Counted from the stretch's first letter, positions 18,044-27,507 are shown. The stretch: 64,000 nt of DNA from Caldisericales bacterium (GCA_012517765.1 JAAYUI010000007.1:1-64000); one strand, 5' to 3'. Notes: generated by a model not told the origin, from the letters alone. A program made the numbers and translations.

Positions 18044-19402
18044 TCACACCTTGAGTCTCGGGTCAAGAGCGTCCCTGAGACCGTCTCCGATAAAGTTGAC
18101 CGCCAAAACCGTGAGGAATATGAGGAAACCGGAAAGAATCGCCGGCCACGGCTGATCAAGTATGTATTTGTTGGCTTCATCAAGCATTCCTCCCCATGTC
18201 GGGGTAAGGATTTTATTGACACCAAGCCCAAGGAAGGAGAGTGTTGATTCAGTAAGGATGACTCCTCCAATGCCGAATGTTATGCCAACAATTATTGGTG
18301 CAAGAGAATTGGGGAGTAAATGTTTAAACATTATCCTCATCGGGCTTGCACCAATGGCCTTTGCGGCCTCGGTGAATTCCTGGTTTCGTAGCGAGAGGAA
18401 CATTCCCCTTGTCATCCTGGCAACTCCTGTCCATCCAAAAGCTGCAAGAATTATTATGATCCCGATGGCGCTTCCGCCACCCATGAACCTCGAAAGTACC
18501 ATGTAGATTGGAAGTGTAGGAATTGTCATCATGAGCTCCAGTATCCTCATGATGAGGGCGTCCACAAAACCGCCATAGAAACCGGCGAGAGCGCCAAGGA
18601 ATATGCCGATAATGGTTTCAAGGATGACGACAACAAATGCTATCATAAGTGTCATCCTGGCCCCGTAAGAAAGCCTGACAAGGACATCATGTCCAAGCCC
18701 ATCGGTACCAAGAACATTTATTGGTGCTTCACCTATGTCTACTTCACCCGGCCCTTCATACCCGTTTGGATATTTTACGATTTCAGACCTTACAGACTCG
18801 AATGTTGGAGAATAAGTAAGGATTTGGCCTGAAAGCATACTCTTTTTGTTTCTGGCCCTTTCAATGAAAAATTCTATGTAGTCACCCTTTACTATCTCTG
18901 CTGATCCATCCGGCTTTTCTACGACCTGGTCATTTGTATTGAGTACACCAAGATCGCCATAAGCCTTCATGTTGAAATCGTAAAATTTTCTGTAGTCCTG
19001 GTTCTTGAACGTTGATTCCTTTATTGATGCAAAACCTGTCTGGCCAGGGTTGTTTTCCGTAGTAACTTCAAACCAGAAATCAATCTTTCCTAGTGGCTTT
19101 GTTGGGTCTCCATAATCGGGGTGAACGACTTTTGCAACAATGCCTGGTGTTGACATTGGTGGCATCTTGACTGCGAGGCTTGAGTGGTCTACCGGATAAC
19201 CGGTTATGAGCTCGAATACTGGCGCAAGAACTGCAAAAAGGGCCATGAACACCAGCAATACCAGACCGACCGTTGCAAGTTTGTGTCTCTTGAACCTGTT
19301 CCAGACCATCCCAAAGTAGGAATATTCAGAAGATGAAAGCACCTCTTGCTCGTTAGGGTTGTCTATGACGGTTACTTTTTTCTTTTTACCTTTTGTCGCC
19401 AT
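18044..19402 (-). CDS. Peptide ABC transporter permease, OppC type, with large insert (second system)
   Basis: This 452-residue permease has a cytoplasmic N terminus of about 40 residues, one helix (about 42-68) and an extracytoplasmic insert of about 160 residues. The OppC core follows from VLGTDGLGHD onward with five helices and the coupling loop EAAKAIGAS. The insert sequence differs from that of the 11904 permease but occupies the same place. The SD is GAGGTGAG. It is eight bases downstream of the OppB-type partner. Confidence 0.92.
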   Translation of the reverse strand: MATKGKKKKVTVIDNPNEQEVLSSSEYSYFGMVWNRFKRHKLATVGLVLLVFMALFAVLAPVFELITGYPVDHSSLAVKMPPMSTPGIVAKVVHPDYGDPTKPLGKIDFWFEVTTENNPGQTGFASIKESTFKNQDYRKFYDFNMKAYGDLGVLNTNDQVVEKPDGSAEIVKGDYIEFFIERARNKKSMLSGQILTYSPTFESVRSEIVKYPNGYEGPGEVDIGEAPINVLGTDGLGHDVLVRLSYGARMTLMIAFVVVILETIIGIFLGALAGFYGGFVDALIMRILELMMTIPTLPIYMVLSRFMGGGSAIGIIIILAAFGWTGVARMTRGMFLSLRNQEFTEAAKAIGASPMRIMFKHLLPNSLAPIIVGITFGIGGVILTESTLSFLGLGVNKILTPTWGGMLDEANKYILDQPWPAILSGFLIFLTVLAVNFIGDGLRDALDPRLKV

Positions 19403-19410
19403 TGCTCACC

Positions 19411-20379
19411 TCACGAGTAAGTGATGCGCGGATCAACAAGCGCATACACTACATCTCCAAGTATCAATGAAATCAGGGTCAGGAACGAGAACATCACAAG
19501 TGTGCCCATCGCCAGCGGTATATCTGATGACTGCACAGAATTGAATAACAATTGACCCATTCCATTGATATTGAATATTCTTTCCACAACAACAGATCCA
19601 GAGATCAGTGAGGGTATGACAAGCGTCATTACTGTCACTATGGGGATGAGCCCATTTCTCAGGGCATGCTTGTAGATGACTTTTGTCTCGGACAGACCCT
19701 TCGATCTTGCAGTCCTGACATAGTCTTGGCGTATTACTTCAAGCATGGACGACCTCATGTAGCGGGACAGGGAGGCTATTGTCCCAAGAAGCCCCATTAG
19801 TACTGGCAAAACAAGGTTTCTGGCCTGGTCCAGGATCTGCATGATCATTGGTAATGAATCATAGTCAGATCGCAACGACCAGCCCGCAGGGAGCCACCCC
19901 AGTTTCACCGAAAAGAGAAGCATTAAAAGCAAACCAAACCAGAAACTGGGGACCGATATTCCTATGTATGAAAACACAGTAATCGTATAATCAGCCACCG
20001 AATAGTGCCGCCTTGCGGAGAAAATTCCCAAGGGGATGCCCAACAGTAAACCCAAAATCAGCACCGAAACCTGGATTTTGAGGGTGGTAGGAATCTTGGT
20101 TATGATTTTTCCCCAAACTGGCTGTTTGTCGTAAAGCGACTTTCCCCAGTCACCATCAAAAATGATTTTTTTGGCCCATTTGGAATAACCAACAAACCAA
20201 TTATCTTTAAACCCTGACCACTCCCTCATCCTGTCAATCTCGTCCTTCATGTTGGGTTGTTGAAGTTCGAGTTCTTTGTAGGGATCTCCAGGCAATCTGA
20301 GAAGGAAATAGGTCAGAACGGTAACAAGGATGAACAAAAATATGAAGATCACAAATCTTCTGAAAAGATAATTACCCAT
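19411..20379 (-). CDS. Peptide ABC transporter permease, OppB type (second system)
   Basis: This 322-residue protein has the OppB N-terminal helix, the early LPGDPY motif and six helices. The coupling-loop signature YVRTARSKGLSE is near residues 220-231. It is slightly longer than the 13235 paralogue because of a periplasmic segment around residues 40-75. It follows the 20467 binding-protein gene across a strong hairpin. Confidence 0.93.
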   Translation of the reverse strand: MGNYLFRRFVIFIFLFILVTVLTYFLLRLPGDPYKELELQQPNMKDEIDRMREWSGFKDNWFVGYSKWAKKIIFDGDWGKSLYDKQPVWGKIITKIPTTLKIQVSVLILGLLLGIPLGIFSARRHYSVADYTITVFSYIGISVPSFWFGLLLMLLFSVKLGWLPAGWSLRSDYDSLPMIMQILDQARNLVLPVLMGLLGTIASLSRYMRSSMLEVIRQDYVRTARSKGLSETKVIYKHALRNGLIPIVTVMTLVIPSLISGSVVVERIFNINGMGQLLFNSVQSSDIPLAMGTLVMFSFLTLISLILGDVVYALVDPRITYS

Positions 20380-20427
20380 CTACTTTCACACCTTTCTGGG
20401 CCAAGGCCCGCCGCTTAGACTACGAAA

Positions 20428-20457
20428 GCGCCCCGGGGGGCGAAAAACCCGGGGCGC
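20428..20457 (-). terminator. Intercistronic hairpin after the 714-residue binding protein gene
   Basis: GCGCCCCGGG and CCCGGGGCGC pair across ten bases, a very stable GC-only stem. No T-tract follows on the minus strand. The position and likely role match the hairpins at 14187 and 22841. Confidence 0.65.
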
Positions 20458-20466
20458 CAGCTCACA

Positions 20467-22611
20467 TCACTTCTTTTCTCTATACCAGAATGCACAGTTC
20501 CAGTTGATGGTCCTCTGGGAACCGGTTGGCTTTATGTTCTGGATATCGCGTGTTGCAGTATCTACATCATACCTGTTGAAAAGTGGCAGTATCGGAAGGT
20601 TCTCTCCCCATATCCTGATCTGTTTGTTGAGGAGTTCCTGGAGTTTGGCATCCGGAAGTTCTTTTTCAAGTTCAGATACGATGTCGTCATTCTCCTTATT
20701 GCCCTTCCAGCCAGAAATATTCTGGCCTGACCAATTGTTGGCCTCAGTCGGGATCTGGTCGTTTCTCCACATGAGAGCATTTGGACGGACAGGATTTGAC
20801 ACCCATGCAAATTCGACGAGCTCAAACTGGTGCTGGGAAAGCACCCTGCCTCCGAAGAGTTCTTTTGCTGGACGGAGTTGCGGGGTAATCTTAAGACCGA
20901 CCCTGGCCCACATTTTGACCATCTCTTCAACATTTTTGCGCCTGAATTCCTGTTCTGCAGTGGAGGCAAGTGTGACAGCGAAAGGTTTGGTGGAGTCACC
21001 CTGCCAGCACCTGATGTTCTCACCATTCACATTTGCAAGTTTCCAGCCGGCTTCTTCAAGGAGCTGTTCTGCCTTTGTGGGGTTATACTCATACTTTACA
21101 AGCGCCTTGTCATCATAGTATTTTGATTTTGGTGTCAGCCATGAGTGTGCAACAGAAAAAACTCCATTGCTCGTTGCTTTTGTGAGTTGTTCTCTGTCCA
21201 GTGCATAAAGCATGGCCTTTCTGACCCTCACATCACCAAAATAGAATGCTTTTCCTGTTTCATCTTCAAAAAGGTTTGGCGTGACATGCTCGAAAGATGT
21301 GCCTGGTGTGTAGTAGAATTTTACTTTCGGGAGTTTTTTCTCGAGCTCTGCGGCATCTGCAGGATCAAAGGCATTTGTTGTTATGTCAATATTGCCACCC
21401 TGCAGGTTGAGTCTGATCGTATTTGGATCAGGCATGAACTTGACTATGATCTTTTTGACTAGCGGCTGTGCAAAAATTGCGTATGGGTTTGGCTCGAATT
21501 CGATATGGTCGCCCCTCTCCCATGTCTTGATGCGATATGGTCCAACTTCGTAGTCCCTGAAATCGTCCCTGACATTGAAATTGTTTGGGTCCGTGTAGAA
21601 CTCTGGTTCGAACTTGGTTTTGAATGTCCAGCCAACGCCCCAGGTTCCAAAAACATAAACTTCATTAAAACCAACTTCGATTGTGTATTTGTCAACTTTT
21701 TTCACATAATCATACTTCAGCATGCCCGTCCTTACAACTGACTGGATGACTGGGGAAACCGCAACTCTGAAACCAAAGAGGGCGTCGTCAGCGGTAATTT
21801 CATGGAGCTTGGAGCCTTCCGGTTCACCTGGAAGCGGTGGGAAATACATGCCCGGACGGAACCTGTATGTCACTGTCATTCTGTCTTTGCCTGTAATCGG
21901 ATCCTTGCTGAGTTTTACATCGCCGTTGTCGAGCGTCGGAACCCTGAGTGCTGCATTTGGATACTTGGTTGCATCGCTGTCATAGGTAATGTCACCAGCA
22001 CCATAGAATGTGCCAAGAAGTGTTGCAGAAAGGGCCGAGGTAGTAAAAGGATTGAGAGTGTCTGGTTCCTGTGCAGTGACAACAACAATCTGTTGCCCAG
22101 GATCGGCATTTGGCGGATATTTGATCTTGTAGAGAAGGTATGCTGCCTCAGAAAAAAGCGGGGCCTTGTCCCATGCCGTTACCCTATTTTTTCTATAGGT
22201 CAGGAGCTGGTGAACTGGCCTGTAAGCCATGTTGAAATAAGGAACAAAATTCTTCGGAATGGTCTCTTCATCATTTGAGAGGCACCATGCCGGGAAATCA
22301 AAATCTTTCAACTGCTCGGCGTAAGTGTGGTTATCCACTGCCATCTTGACCATGATGGCCCTGTTGAAAGTGCCTTCCGGGGCCGGTATCTCTTTTCCCA
22401 AAATAACCGAAAGCCCTTTTGCAAAATCAGCTGCTGTGATCTCAGAGTCCCAGTCTTCTCTTGGGGCAAGGGCCTTTACACCATCACCTGTCATTTCCGA
22501 TACATACTTCGTGGCCCAGTGCTCCTGCGTGGCCGCCTTCGCCGGGGCAACATAAGCGAAAAGGCCAACTGCGAGCATTACACAAACAAAAACACCAAGG
22601 AATCTCCTCAT
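20467..22611 (-). CDS. Peptide-type substrate-binding protein with N-terminal SLH-like module (A)
   Basis: This 714-residue protein has an ordinary signal peptide cleaved near AKA-A (27) and no lipobox. Residues 31-73 resemble an SLH motif (EHWATKYV, then ITAADFAKGLSVILG). A second start-like motif follows (NRAIMVKMAVD, 83-93). The SBP_bac_5 domain begins near residue 165 (EPDTLNPF) and fills the rest. SLH domains bind cell-wall polymers, so wall anchoring in place of lipid is a reasonable inference. It is paralogous to the 22942 protein. The SD is AAAGGAG. Confidence 0.87.
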   Translation of the reverse strand: MRRFLGVFVCVMLAVGLFAYVAPAKAATQEHWATKYVSEMTGDGVKALAPREDWDSEITAADFAKGLSVILGKEIPAPEGTFNRAIMVKMAVDNHTYAEQLKDFDFPAWCLSNDEETIPKNFVPYFNMAYRPVHQLLTYRKNRVTAWDKAPLFSEAAYLLYKIKYPPNADPGQQIVVVTAQEPDTLNPFTTSALSATLLGTFYGAGDITYDSDATKYPNAALRVPTLDNGDVKLSKDPITGKDRMTVTYRFRPGMYFPPLPGEPEGSKLHEITADDALFGFRVAVSPVIQSVVRTGMLKYDYVKKVDKYTIEVGFNEVYVFGTWGVGWTFKTKFEPEFYTDPNNFNVRDDFRDYEVGPYRIKTWERGDHIEFEPNPYAIFAQPLVKKIIVKFMPDPNTIRLNLQGGNIDITTNAFDPADAAELEKKLPKVKFYYTPGTSFEHVTPNLFEDETGKAFYFGDVRVRKAMLYALDREQLTKATSNGVFSVAHSWLTPKSKYYDDKALVKYEYNPTKAEQLLEEAGWKLANVNGENIRCWQGDSTKPFAVTLASTAEQEFRRKNVEEMVKMWARVGLKITPQLRPAKELFGGRVLSQHQFELVEFAWVSNPVRPNALMWRNDQIPTEANNWSGQNISGWKGNKENDDIVSELEKELPDAKLQELLNKQIRIWGENLPILPLFNRYDVDTATRDIQNIKPTGSQRTINWNCAFWYREKK

Positions 22612-22941
22612 TGCGCTCCTTTCATTGGCAAAGCTTTAATGTTTAGCACATTCCAAACAACACCAATATTGTGGTGCGGCTGCATGCCCAAAATATGCGA
22701 GGCTATTCTATTTGATTTGTGGCAAACTGCAAGCCCTTTTGGAACCAATTTAAAACTTGCCTGTAAGGATATCAATATGCACACGGATAAAAGATGGCGC
22801 AATTTTATGGAGGCTGATATTTTTGCGTAAAACCTGCACAGTCGTCTGGCAGGGGGAAGACGGCTCCAGCCAGACGACAAAGTGTTATTTCCTAGCATCG
22901 ATCCGATTTACCGTAAATTTGCCGAATTAACGACCGATTGC
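22612..22941. other. Intergenic stretch with one hairpin and no gene
   Basis: This 330-base gap between the two large binding-protein genes holds a stem GTCGTCTGGC/GCCAGACGAC (22841-22878, 10 bp, 18-base loop) just after the upstream gene's stop on the minus strand. Apart from that, and the SD of the gene starting at 22611, I see nothing coding. A promoter for the downstream gene could lie here, but none is convincing. Confidence 0.6.
22841..22878 (-). terminator. Intercistronic hairpin after the 720-residue binding protein gene
   Basis: A perfect 10-bp stem (GTCGTCTGGC with GCCAGACGAC) begins about 63 bases after the stop codon. A weak T-rich stretch (ACGCAAAAAT on the minus strand) follows some distance away. 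It is likely an mRNA-end stabiliser or partial terminator. Confidence 0.55.
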
Positions 22942-25104
22942 CTATTTGACTTCTCTGTACCAGAATTCACAATTCCAGTTTATTGTCCTGTTTCCCCCGG
23001 TTGGTTTGACGTTCTGAATGTCGCGGGTCGCCACATCAACATCGTATCTATTGTAAAGGGGTAGCGCCGGAAGTTCATCACACCAAATTGCCACTTCTTT
23101 GCTAAATAGTCCTCTAAGCTTTGCTTCTGGCTGAATTTTTTCAATCTCATAGCACAGTTCATCATGTTCCTTCGAGCCAACCCAACCACCGTAGTTCTGA
23201 CCAGAATTGTTGTTCAGCTTTGAAGGTATCTGGTCGCTTCTCCAAAGATTGGCATTCGGCCTGATTGGGTTTGAAACGAGACTCAGCATCATTGCTTCAA
23301 AAAGATGTCCACTGAGGGTGTCTCCACCAAGAAGTTCTTTTGCAGGCCTTGCTTGTGGGACGACCCAGACACCTATTCTTTCCCACATCCTCAACACTTG
23401 TTCAGCAACATTGATCCTGTAGGAACTTTCTTGTGCAAAAGAAAGCGAGAACTTGAGAGGTTTGCTTGGATCACCATCCTTGCACCTGACATTCTTTCCA
23501 TCAACATTGGCAAGCTTCCATCCTGCTTCTTCAAGCAATTTTGCAGCCTTTGCAGGATCATAGTCATATTTTTTGACAGTCGACTCGTCATAATATGGCG
23601 ATTTCTTGGTTATCCAGGAATGTGAAGGCTGGTAAATACCAGCTGCTGCTGCTTTTGAAATTTGTATCCTGTCAAGACCATAAAGCAGGGCCTGTCTTAC
23701 TCTTTTGTCCCCAAAGATGTCATATTTTCCTTTTTCGTCTTTGAACTGGTTCAGCTGCATATGGTCCCAGGTGGTGGATTCAGTATAGTAGAATTTGGAT
23801 TTAAGAACCTTTTTTTCCAGCTCTTCGGCATCTTGCGGGCTAAATGTAGCTGTAACAATGTCTATGTTGCCAGCCTGAAGGTTTAATCTGACAGTATTTG
23901 GATCAGGCATGAATTTTACAATGACCTTTTCTACAAGGGGCTGGGCAAAAACGGCATTGGGATTTGGCTTGTATTCAATGTGGTCGCCAATCTCCCATTG
24001 CTTCATAAGATAAGGCCCAACAGTCCAGTTGATAAAATCCTGCCTCACATTAAAGTTATTCGGATCAGTATAGAAATCTGTTTCAAATCTTGCCTTGAAA
24101 AGATCGCCGCCTGGCGTACTCCAGTTGGCATATGTATACAACTCGTTAAATCCAGCTTCAAGTGTGTATTTGTCGATCTTTTTCAGGTAATCAACCTTGA
24201 GTTGCCCCGAACGGACCGTGCTCTGGATTATCGGGCAGAGTGTTACTCTGAACGCAAACATATAATCATCCGCCGTTATTTCATGAATCTTGGAATCCTC
24301 AGCTTCACCGGGGAGTGGCGGATAGTACATGCCAGGACGTATTCTGTAAGTGACCCTCATTTTGTCCTTGCCTGTTATCGGATCTTTCAGAAGGACTATG
24401 TCTCCATTGTCAAGTGTTGGGACTCTCGTGAGCATGTGTGGGTAGAGATTCGCCTGGTCATCATAACTGATGTCGGGTGCGCCAGTGAATGTTCCAAGTA
24501 AAACAACTGACATGCTGTTGGATGTGAAGGGGTTGAGGGTGTCTGGCTCACTGCTTGTAACAACAATTATCTGCTGTCCTGGAGCTGTATTTGGGGGATA
24601 CTTGAGCATGTAGAGCATATATGCAGCTTCGCTCCAGAGAGGCTTCTGGCCAATCTCTATCTTGCGGCCTTTTCTGTAGTCAAGGAGCTGGTATTTTGGC
24701 CTGAATGCCATGTTGCAATACGGAACGAGATCTTTTGGCACAGATTCTTCATCATTGGATTTGCAGAATATTGGGAAATCAAAGTTTTTGAGTTCGTTTA
24801 AATAGTTCGAATTGTCAATTGCAAGCTTAAGCATGATTCCCCTGTTGAACTCACCGGCTGGAGGCGCTATTTCCTTGCCAAGGACCTTTCCAAGTGCTGC
24901 CACAAAATTGGAGGCCGGTATTTCCATGTCCAACTGTGATGCATCAACCTTGAGGACACCATCCTGTTCAAGTGAGGCAAAATACTTGGTTGCCCAATGT
25001 TTGTTTTCAATTGTCAACGCTTTTGCGCTGCCAGCAAATGGTGCAAGTATTGCCAGAAACATAACCACAGAAGCAATCAGGCTCGCAAATCTTCTCATAT
25101 ACAA
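22942..25104 (-). CDS. Peptide-type substrate-binding protein with N-terminal SLH-like module (B)
   Basis: This 720-residue paralogue of the 20467 protein has the same layout: signal peptide to about residue 29 (SAKA), SLH-like motif 36-78 (NKHWATKYF, then PASNFVAALGKVLG), NRGIMLKLAID, and an SBP_bac_5 domain from about residue 175 (EPDTLNPF). No lipobox is present. The two copies share most of their sequence and nearly the same C terminus (NPIRPN, TRDIQNVKPTGG), which points to duplication with possible ligand divergence. A G-rich SD (GGGGG) precedes ATG 25104. Confidence 0.87.
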   Translation of the reverse strand: MYMRRFASLIASVVMFLAILAPFAGSAKALTIENKHWATKYFASLEQDGVLKVDASQLDMEIPASNFVAALGKVLGKEIAPPAGEFNRGIMLKLAIDNSNYLNELKNFDFPIFCKSNDEESVPKDLVPYCNMAFRPKYQLLDYRKGRKIEIGQKPLWSEAAYMLYMLKYPPNTAPGQQIIVVTSSEPDTLNPFTSNSMSVVLLGTFTGAPDISYDDQANLYPHMLTRVPTLDNGDIVLLKDPITGKDKMRVTYRIRPGMYYPPLPGEAEDSKIHEITADDYMFAFRVTLCPIIQSTVRSGQLKVDYLKKIDKYTLEAGFNELYTYANWSTPGGDLFKARFETDFYTDPNNFNVRQDFINWTVGPYLMKQWEIGDHIEYKPNPNAVFAQPLVEKVIVKFMPDPNTVRLNLQAGNIDIVTATFSPQDAEELEKKVLKSKFYYTESTTWDHMQLNQFKDEKGKYDIFGDKRVRQALLYGLDRIQISKAAAAGIYQPSHSWITKKSPYYDESTVKKYDYDPAKAAKLLEEAGWKLANVDGKNVRCKDGDPSKPLKFSLSFAQESSYRINVAEQVLRMWERIGVWVVPQARPAKELLGGDTLSGHLFEAMMLSLVSNPIRPNANLWRSDQIPSKLNNNSGQNYGGWVGSKEHDELCYEIEKIQPEAKLRGLFSKEVAIWCDELPALPLYNRYDVDVATRDIQNVKPTGGNRTINWNCEFWYREVK

Positions 25105-25125
25105 ACCCCCGTCTCAAGGATTATT

Positions 25126-25144
25126 TTCCGGTTAGACACCGGAA
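25126..25144. terminator. Hairpin between murB and the transporter locus
   Basis: TTCCGGT and ACCGGAA pair across five bases. Only the plus-strand side is followed by a clear T-run, and no plus-strand gene reads into it. On the minus strand it could be a weak terminator or leader structure ahead of the 22942 gene. Confidence 0.4.
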
Positions 25145-25198
25145 TGATTTTTTTGTTTTGGACAAATCTTAAGGTTTTTTAACCAAAAATCCGGCAAG

Positions 25199-26131
25199 TC
25201 ACGCCCAGCTTGGAAGCGTAACAGACCATTCCCCAAGTATCCTCACTTCAGGAAGCAACCTGATGTTGTAGAGACTATATATAGTTTCAATTATTTTCTT
25301 CATCATCTTGATTACATCCAGAGATGTTGCTCCACCCATATTTACAAGAAAGTTTGCATGAATGTCGGATACCGCAACGCCCCCAAGTCTTTGCCCCTTG
25401 AGCCCGGCCTGATCAATCAACTGGCCGGCAAAGGCCGCTGGGGGATTCCTGAAAACACAACCGGCATTGGGATAGCCCCATGGTTGTGTTTTCTGACGAT
25501 AATCCCTTATTTTCTCAATATTTGCCTTCAATACATCCGGATCGGCCGGCTTAAGCTGAAAACGGACCCACTCAATAAGCCCTCCAGACCTTAAGACAAC
25601 AGAGCTTCTATAATCAAAGCCCATCTTTTCATGGGCCAATATCATCTTTTCACCACTGGGCAGGATGTAGCCAACTTCCAGAACGCACCTGCTTATGTAC
25701 ATTGCGCTTGTGCCAGCATTCATGGCAACAGCACCACCTATGGTGCCAGGTATTCCATAACAATATTGAAGACCTGAAAGGTTTTTTTCAACCGACTCCG
25801 AAACAAACTTTGAAAGCGTAAGGCCACCACCAACAACAACGGAGTCTCCTTCCCAGAGGACTTCATCGAGGCCCTTGCCAACCTTCATAACAATCCCTCT
25901 TATGCCAAGATCGCCAACCAGAAGGTTCGTCCCGCCACCAATTACAAGCACCGGAACATGCATCTTGCATGAATAATCATAAATGTTGAGTACATCGTCA
26001 GCATCATAAGGAACTACAAAGGCATCTGCCGGACCGCCAACAGCAAATGACGTATGGTGGGCCATCGGCTCCCCAAAAAGCACTTCCCCCCTTATCGCAG
26101 ATTTGAGCCCCGTCAAGGGGGTTGGAATCAT
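25199..26131 (-). CDS. murB: UDP-N-acetylenolpyruvoylglucosamine reductase
   Basis: MurB reduces the enolpyruvyl group to make UDP-MurNAc, using FAD and NADPH. This 310-residue protein has the FAD-binding block IGGGTNLL, the GIPGTIGGAVAMNAG loop, FDYRSS with the conserved Arg175, and LLPEVRILGE with the C-terminal Glu. At the proton-donor position it has Cys225 (NAGCVFRNP) where many family members have Ser. The start overlaps murC by four bases. It is the last gene of the cell-wall cluster. Confidence 0.96.
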   Translation of the reverse strand: MIPTPLTGLKSAIRGEVLFGEPMAHHTSFAVGGPADAFVVPYDADDVLNIYDYSCKMHVPVLVIGGGTNLLVGDLGIRGIVMKVGKGLDEVLWEGDSVVVGGGLTLSKFVSESVEKNLSGLQYCYGIPGTIGGAVAMNAGTSAMYISRCVLEVGYILPSGEKMILAHEKMGFDYRSSVVLRSGGLIEWVRFQLKPADPDVLKANIEKIRDYRQKTQPWGYPNAGCVFRNPPAAFAGQLIDQAGLKGQRLGGVAVSDIHANFLVNMGGATSLDVIKMMKKIIETIYSLYNIRLLPEVRILGEWSVTLPSWA

Positions 26132-27507
26132 TTAATTGCCTCCAGTATCGGTTTCGCACAGGACCTTATTGGATAGGGCCCAGCAAGATAAACCACTTCG
26201 TTTTTTATCAAGGAAGATTTTACAATCTTGGGCACAAGTTCAAGGGTGCCCGCCATTGCAATCTGGGCATTCGGATTCATCGCCCTCAGCCTGTAACAAA
26301 ATTCCCTCGACCTTTCAAGGTTGTTCTCTTCTTGTGGAAAAACCTGCGTAACAATAATTCTGTCGGCAAGCGAAACGCATGTCGAATATTCATCCAGGAG
26401 GTATGATATGCGCGCAAACCTGAAAGGTTGCATCACCAGGCATATTTTTTCATCTGGATAGTATGATCTAAGGGCTTTCAAGCCTGCAATAATAGCAGTT
26501 GGATGATGCGCATAATCATCATATACGGGGTTGCTATTCGCAACCCCCATAAGTTCCAGCCTGCGTTGAGTTCCTGGGAATGTAAAAAAGTGCGGCAGGG
26601 CAAGCTTTGGATCAAAGCCAAGAAGAACAATTGCTGATAGCGCGGCAAGAGCATTTGACACATTGTGATCACCGGGTACCCTCAGTTTAAGACGGCCAAT
26701 TGGTTTCCCCCAGACCCTAACTGCTGTCGTGGAACAGAGGTTGTGATCTTCCCTGAAAATACTGGTTAAATCAGCTTTAACATGTGACAGGCTGTTCCTT
26801 CCAAAAGTAATGACCTGGTCCATATCTTTCAGCTTCATCCTGAATGTGTTCTCGTCATCAGCATTCAGGACCTTCTTTTTTGCCTGAGAAACAAAACTTT
26901 CAAAGGCATCAAGAAGGTTTTTTTTGCTGTGACCATAAGCATCCATATGGTCCCAGTCAATATTTGTAACCACGGCCAGATCGCAGTTAAACTTGAGAAA
27001 GCTCTTGTCGGATTCATCAGTTTCCATAACAATCATTTGGTTGCCTGACCATCTGGCCTGTTCACCACCGATAGCTGGAGACCCAAAATAGTACGATACT
27101 TCCTGTTCCATTCTTTCCAGGACATGCGCTATCATGGCTGTAGTTGTTGTTTTGCCGTGGGTCCCTGCAACACCAAGAATTTTTCTGGACAAACCAAAAT
27201 CAATAAAAAAATCCGCCCTGTGAATGCACTTTATTCCAAGCTCCCTTGCGCGTTCAAGCTCCGGGTTTGATTCCTTAATTGCGCTTGAATAAATGACAAC
27301 CTTTTGGTCAGTGATATTCTCAGCTTTTTGACCGGAGAATAAAATAGCGCCCTTTTCACCAAGACCACGCACCAGTTCCCTGTCGCAATCAATATCAGAG
27401 CCGGTAACGACATAGCCCATCTGCATGAGCATCAGGGCAATACCCCTCATGCCGGCACCACCAATACCAATCAAATGTATCCTAGAGCCTTTTCTCGGCA
27501 CCCTCAT
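26128..27507 (-). CDS. murC: UDP-N-acetylmuramate--L-alanine ligase
   Basis: MurC adds L-Ala to UDP-MurNAc in the cytoplasm. This 459-residue protein opens with the nucleotide-sugar-binding motif HLIGIGGAGMRGIA. The ATP loop GTHGKTTTTAMIAHVL is near residue 115, and the DDYAHHPTAI motif near residue 320 is typical of MurC. It overlaps murG by four bases (ATGA) and murB by four bases. Confidence 0.97.
   Translation of the reverse strand: MRVPRKGSRIHLIGIGGAGMRGIALMLMQMGYVVTGSDIDCDRELVRGLGEKGAILFSGQKAENITDQKVVIYSSAIKESNPELERARELGIKCIHRADFFIDFGLSRKILGVAGTHGKTTTTAMIAHVLERMEQEVSYYFGSPAIGGEQARWSGNQMIVMETDESDKSFLKFNCDLAVVTNIDWDHMDAYGHSKKNLLDAFESFVSQAKKKVLNADDENTFRMKLKDMDQVITFGRNSLSHVKADLTSIFREDHNLCSTTAVRVWGKPIGRLKLRVPGDHNVSNALAALSAIVLLGFDPKLALPHFFTFPGTQRRLELMGVANSNPVYDDYAHHPTAIIAGLKALRSYYPDEKICLVMQPFRFARISYLLDEYSTCVSLADRIIVTQVFPQEENNLERSREFCYRLRAMNPNAQIAMAGTLELVPKIVKSSLIKNEVVYLAGPYPIRSCAKPILEAIK

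Noticed and set aside
20504-21118. 204-codon plus-strand frame inside the 20467 binding-protein gene
   Set aside because: Antisense shadow with no domain and no SD.
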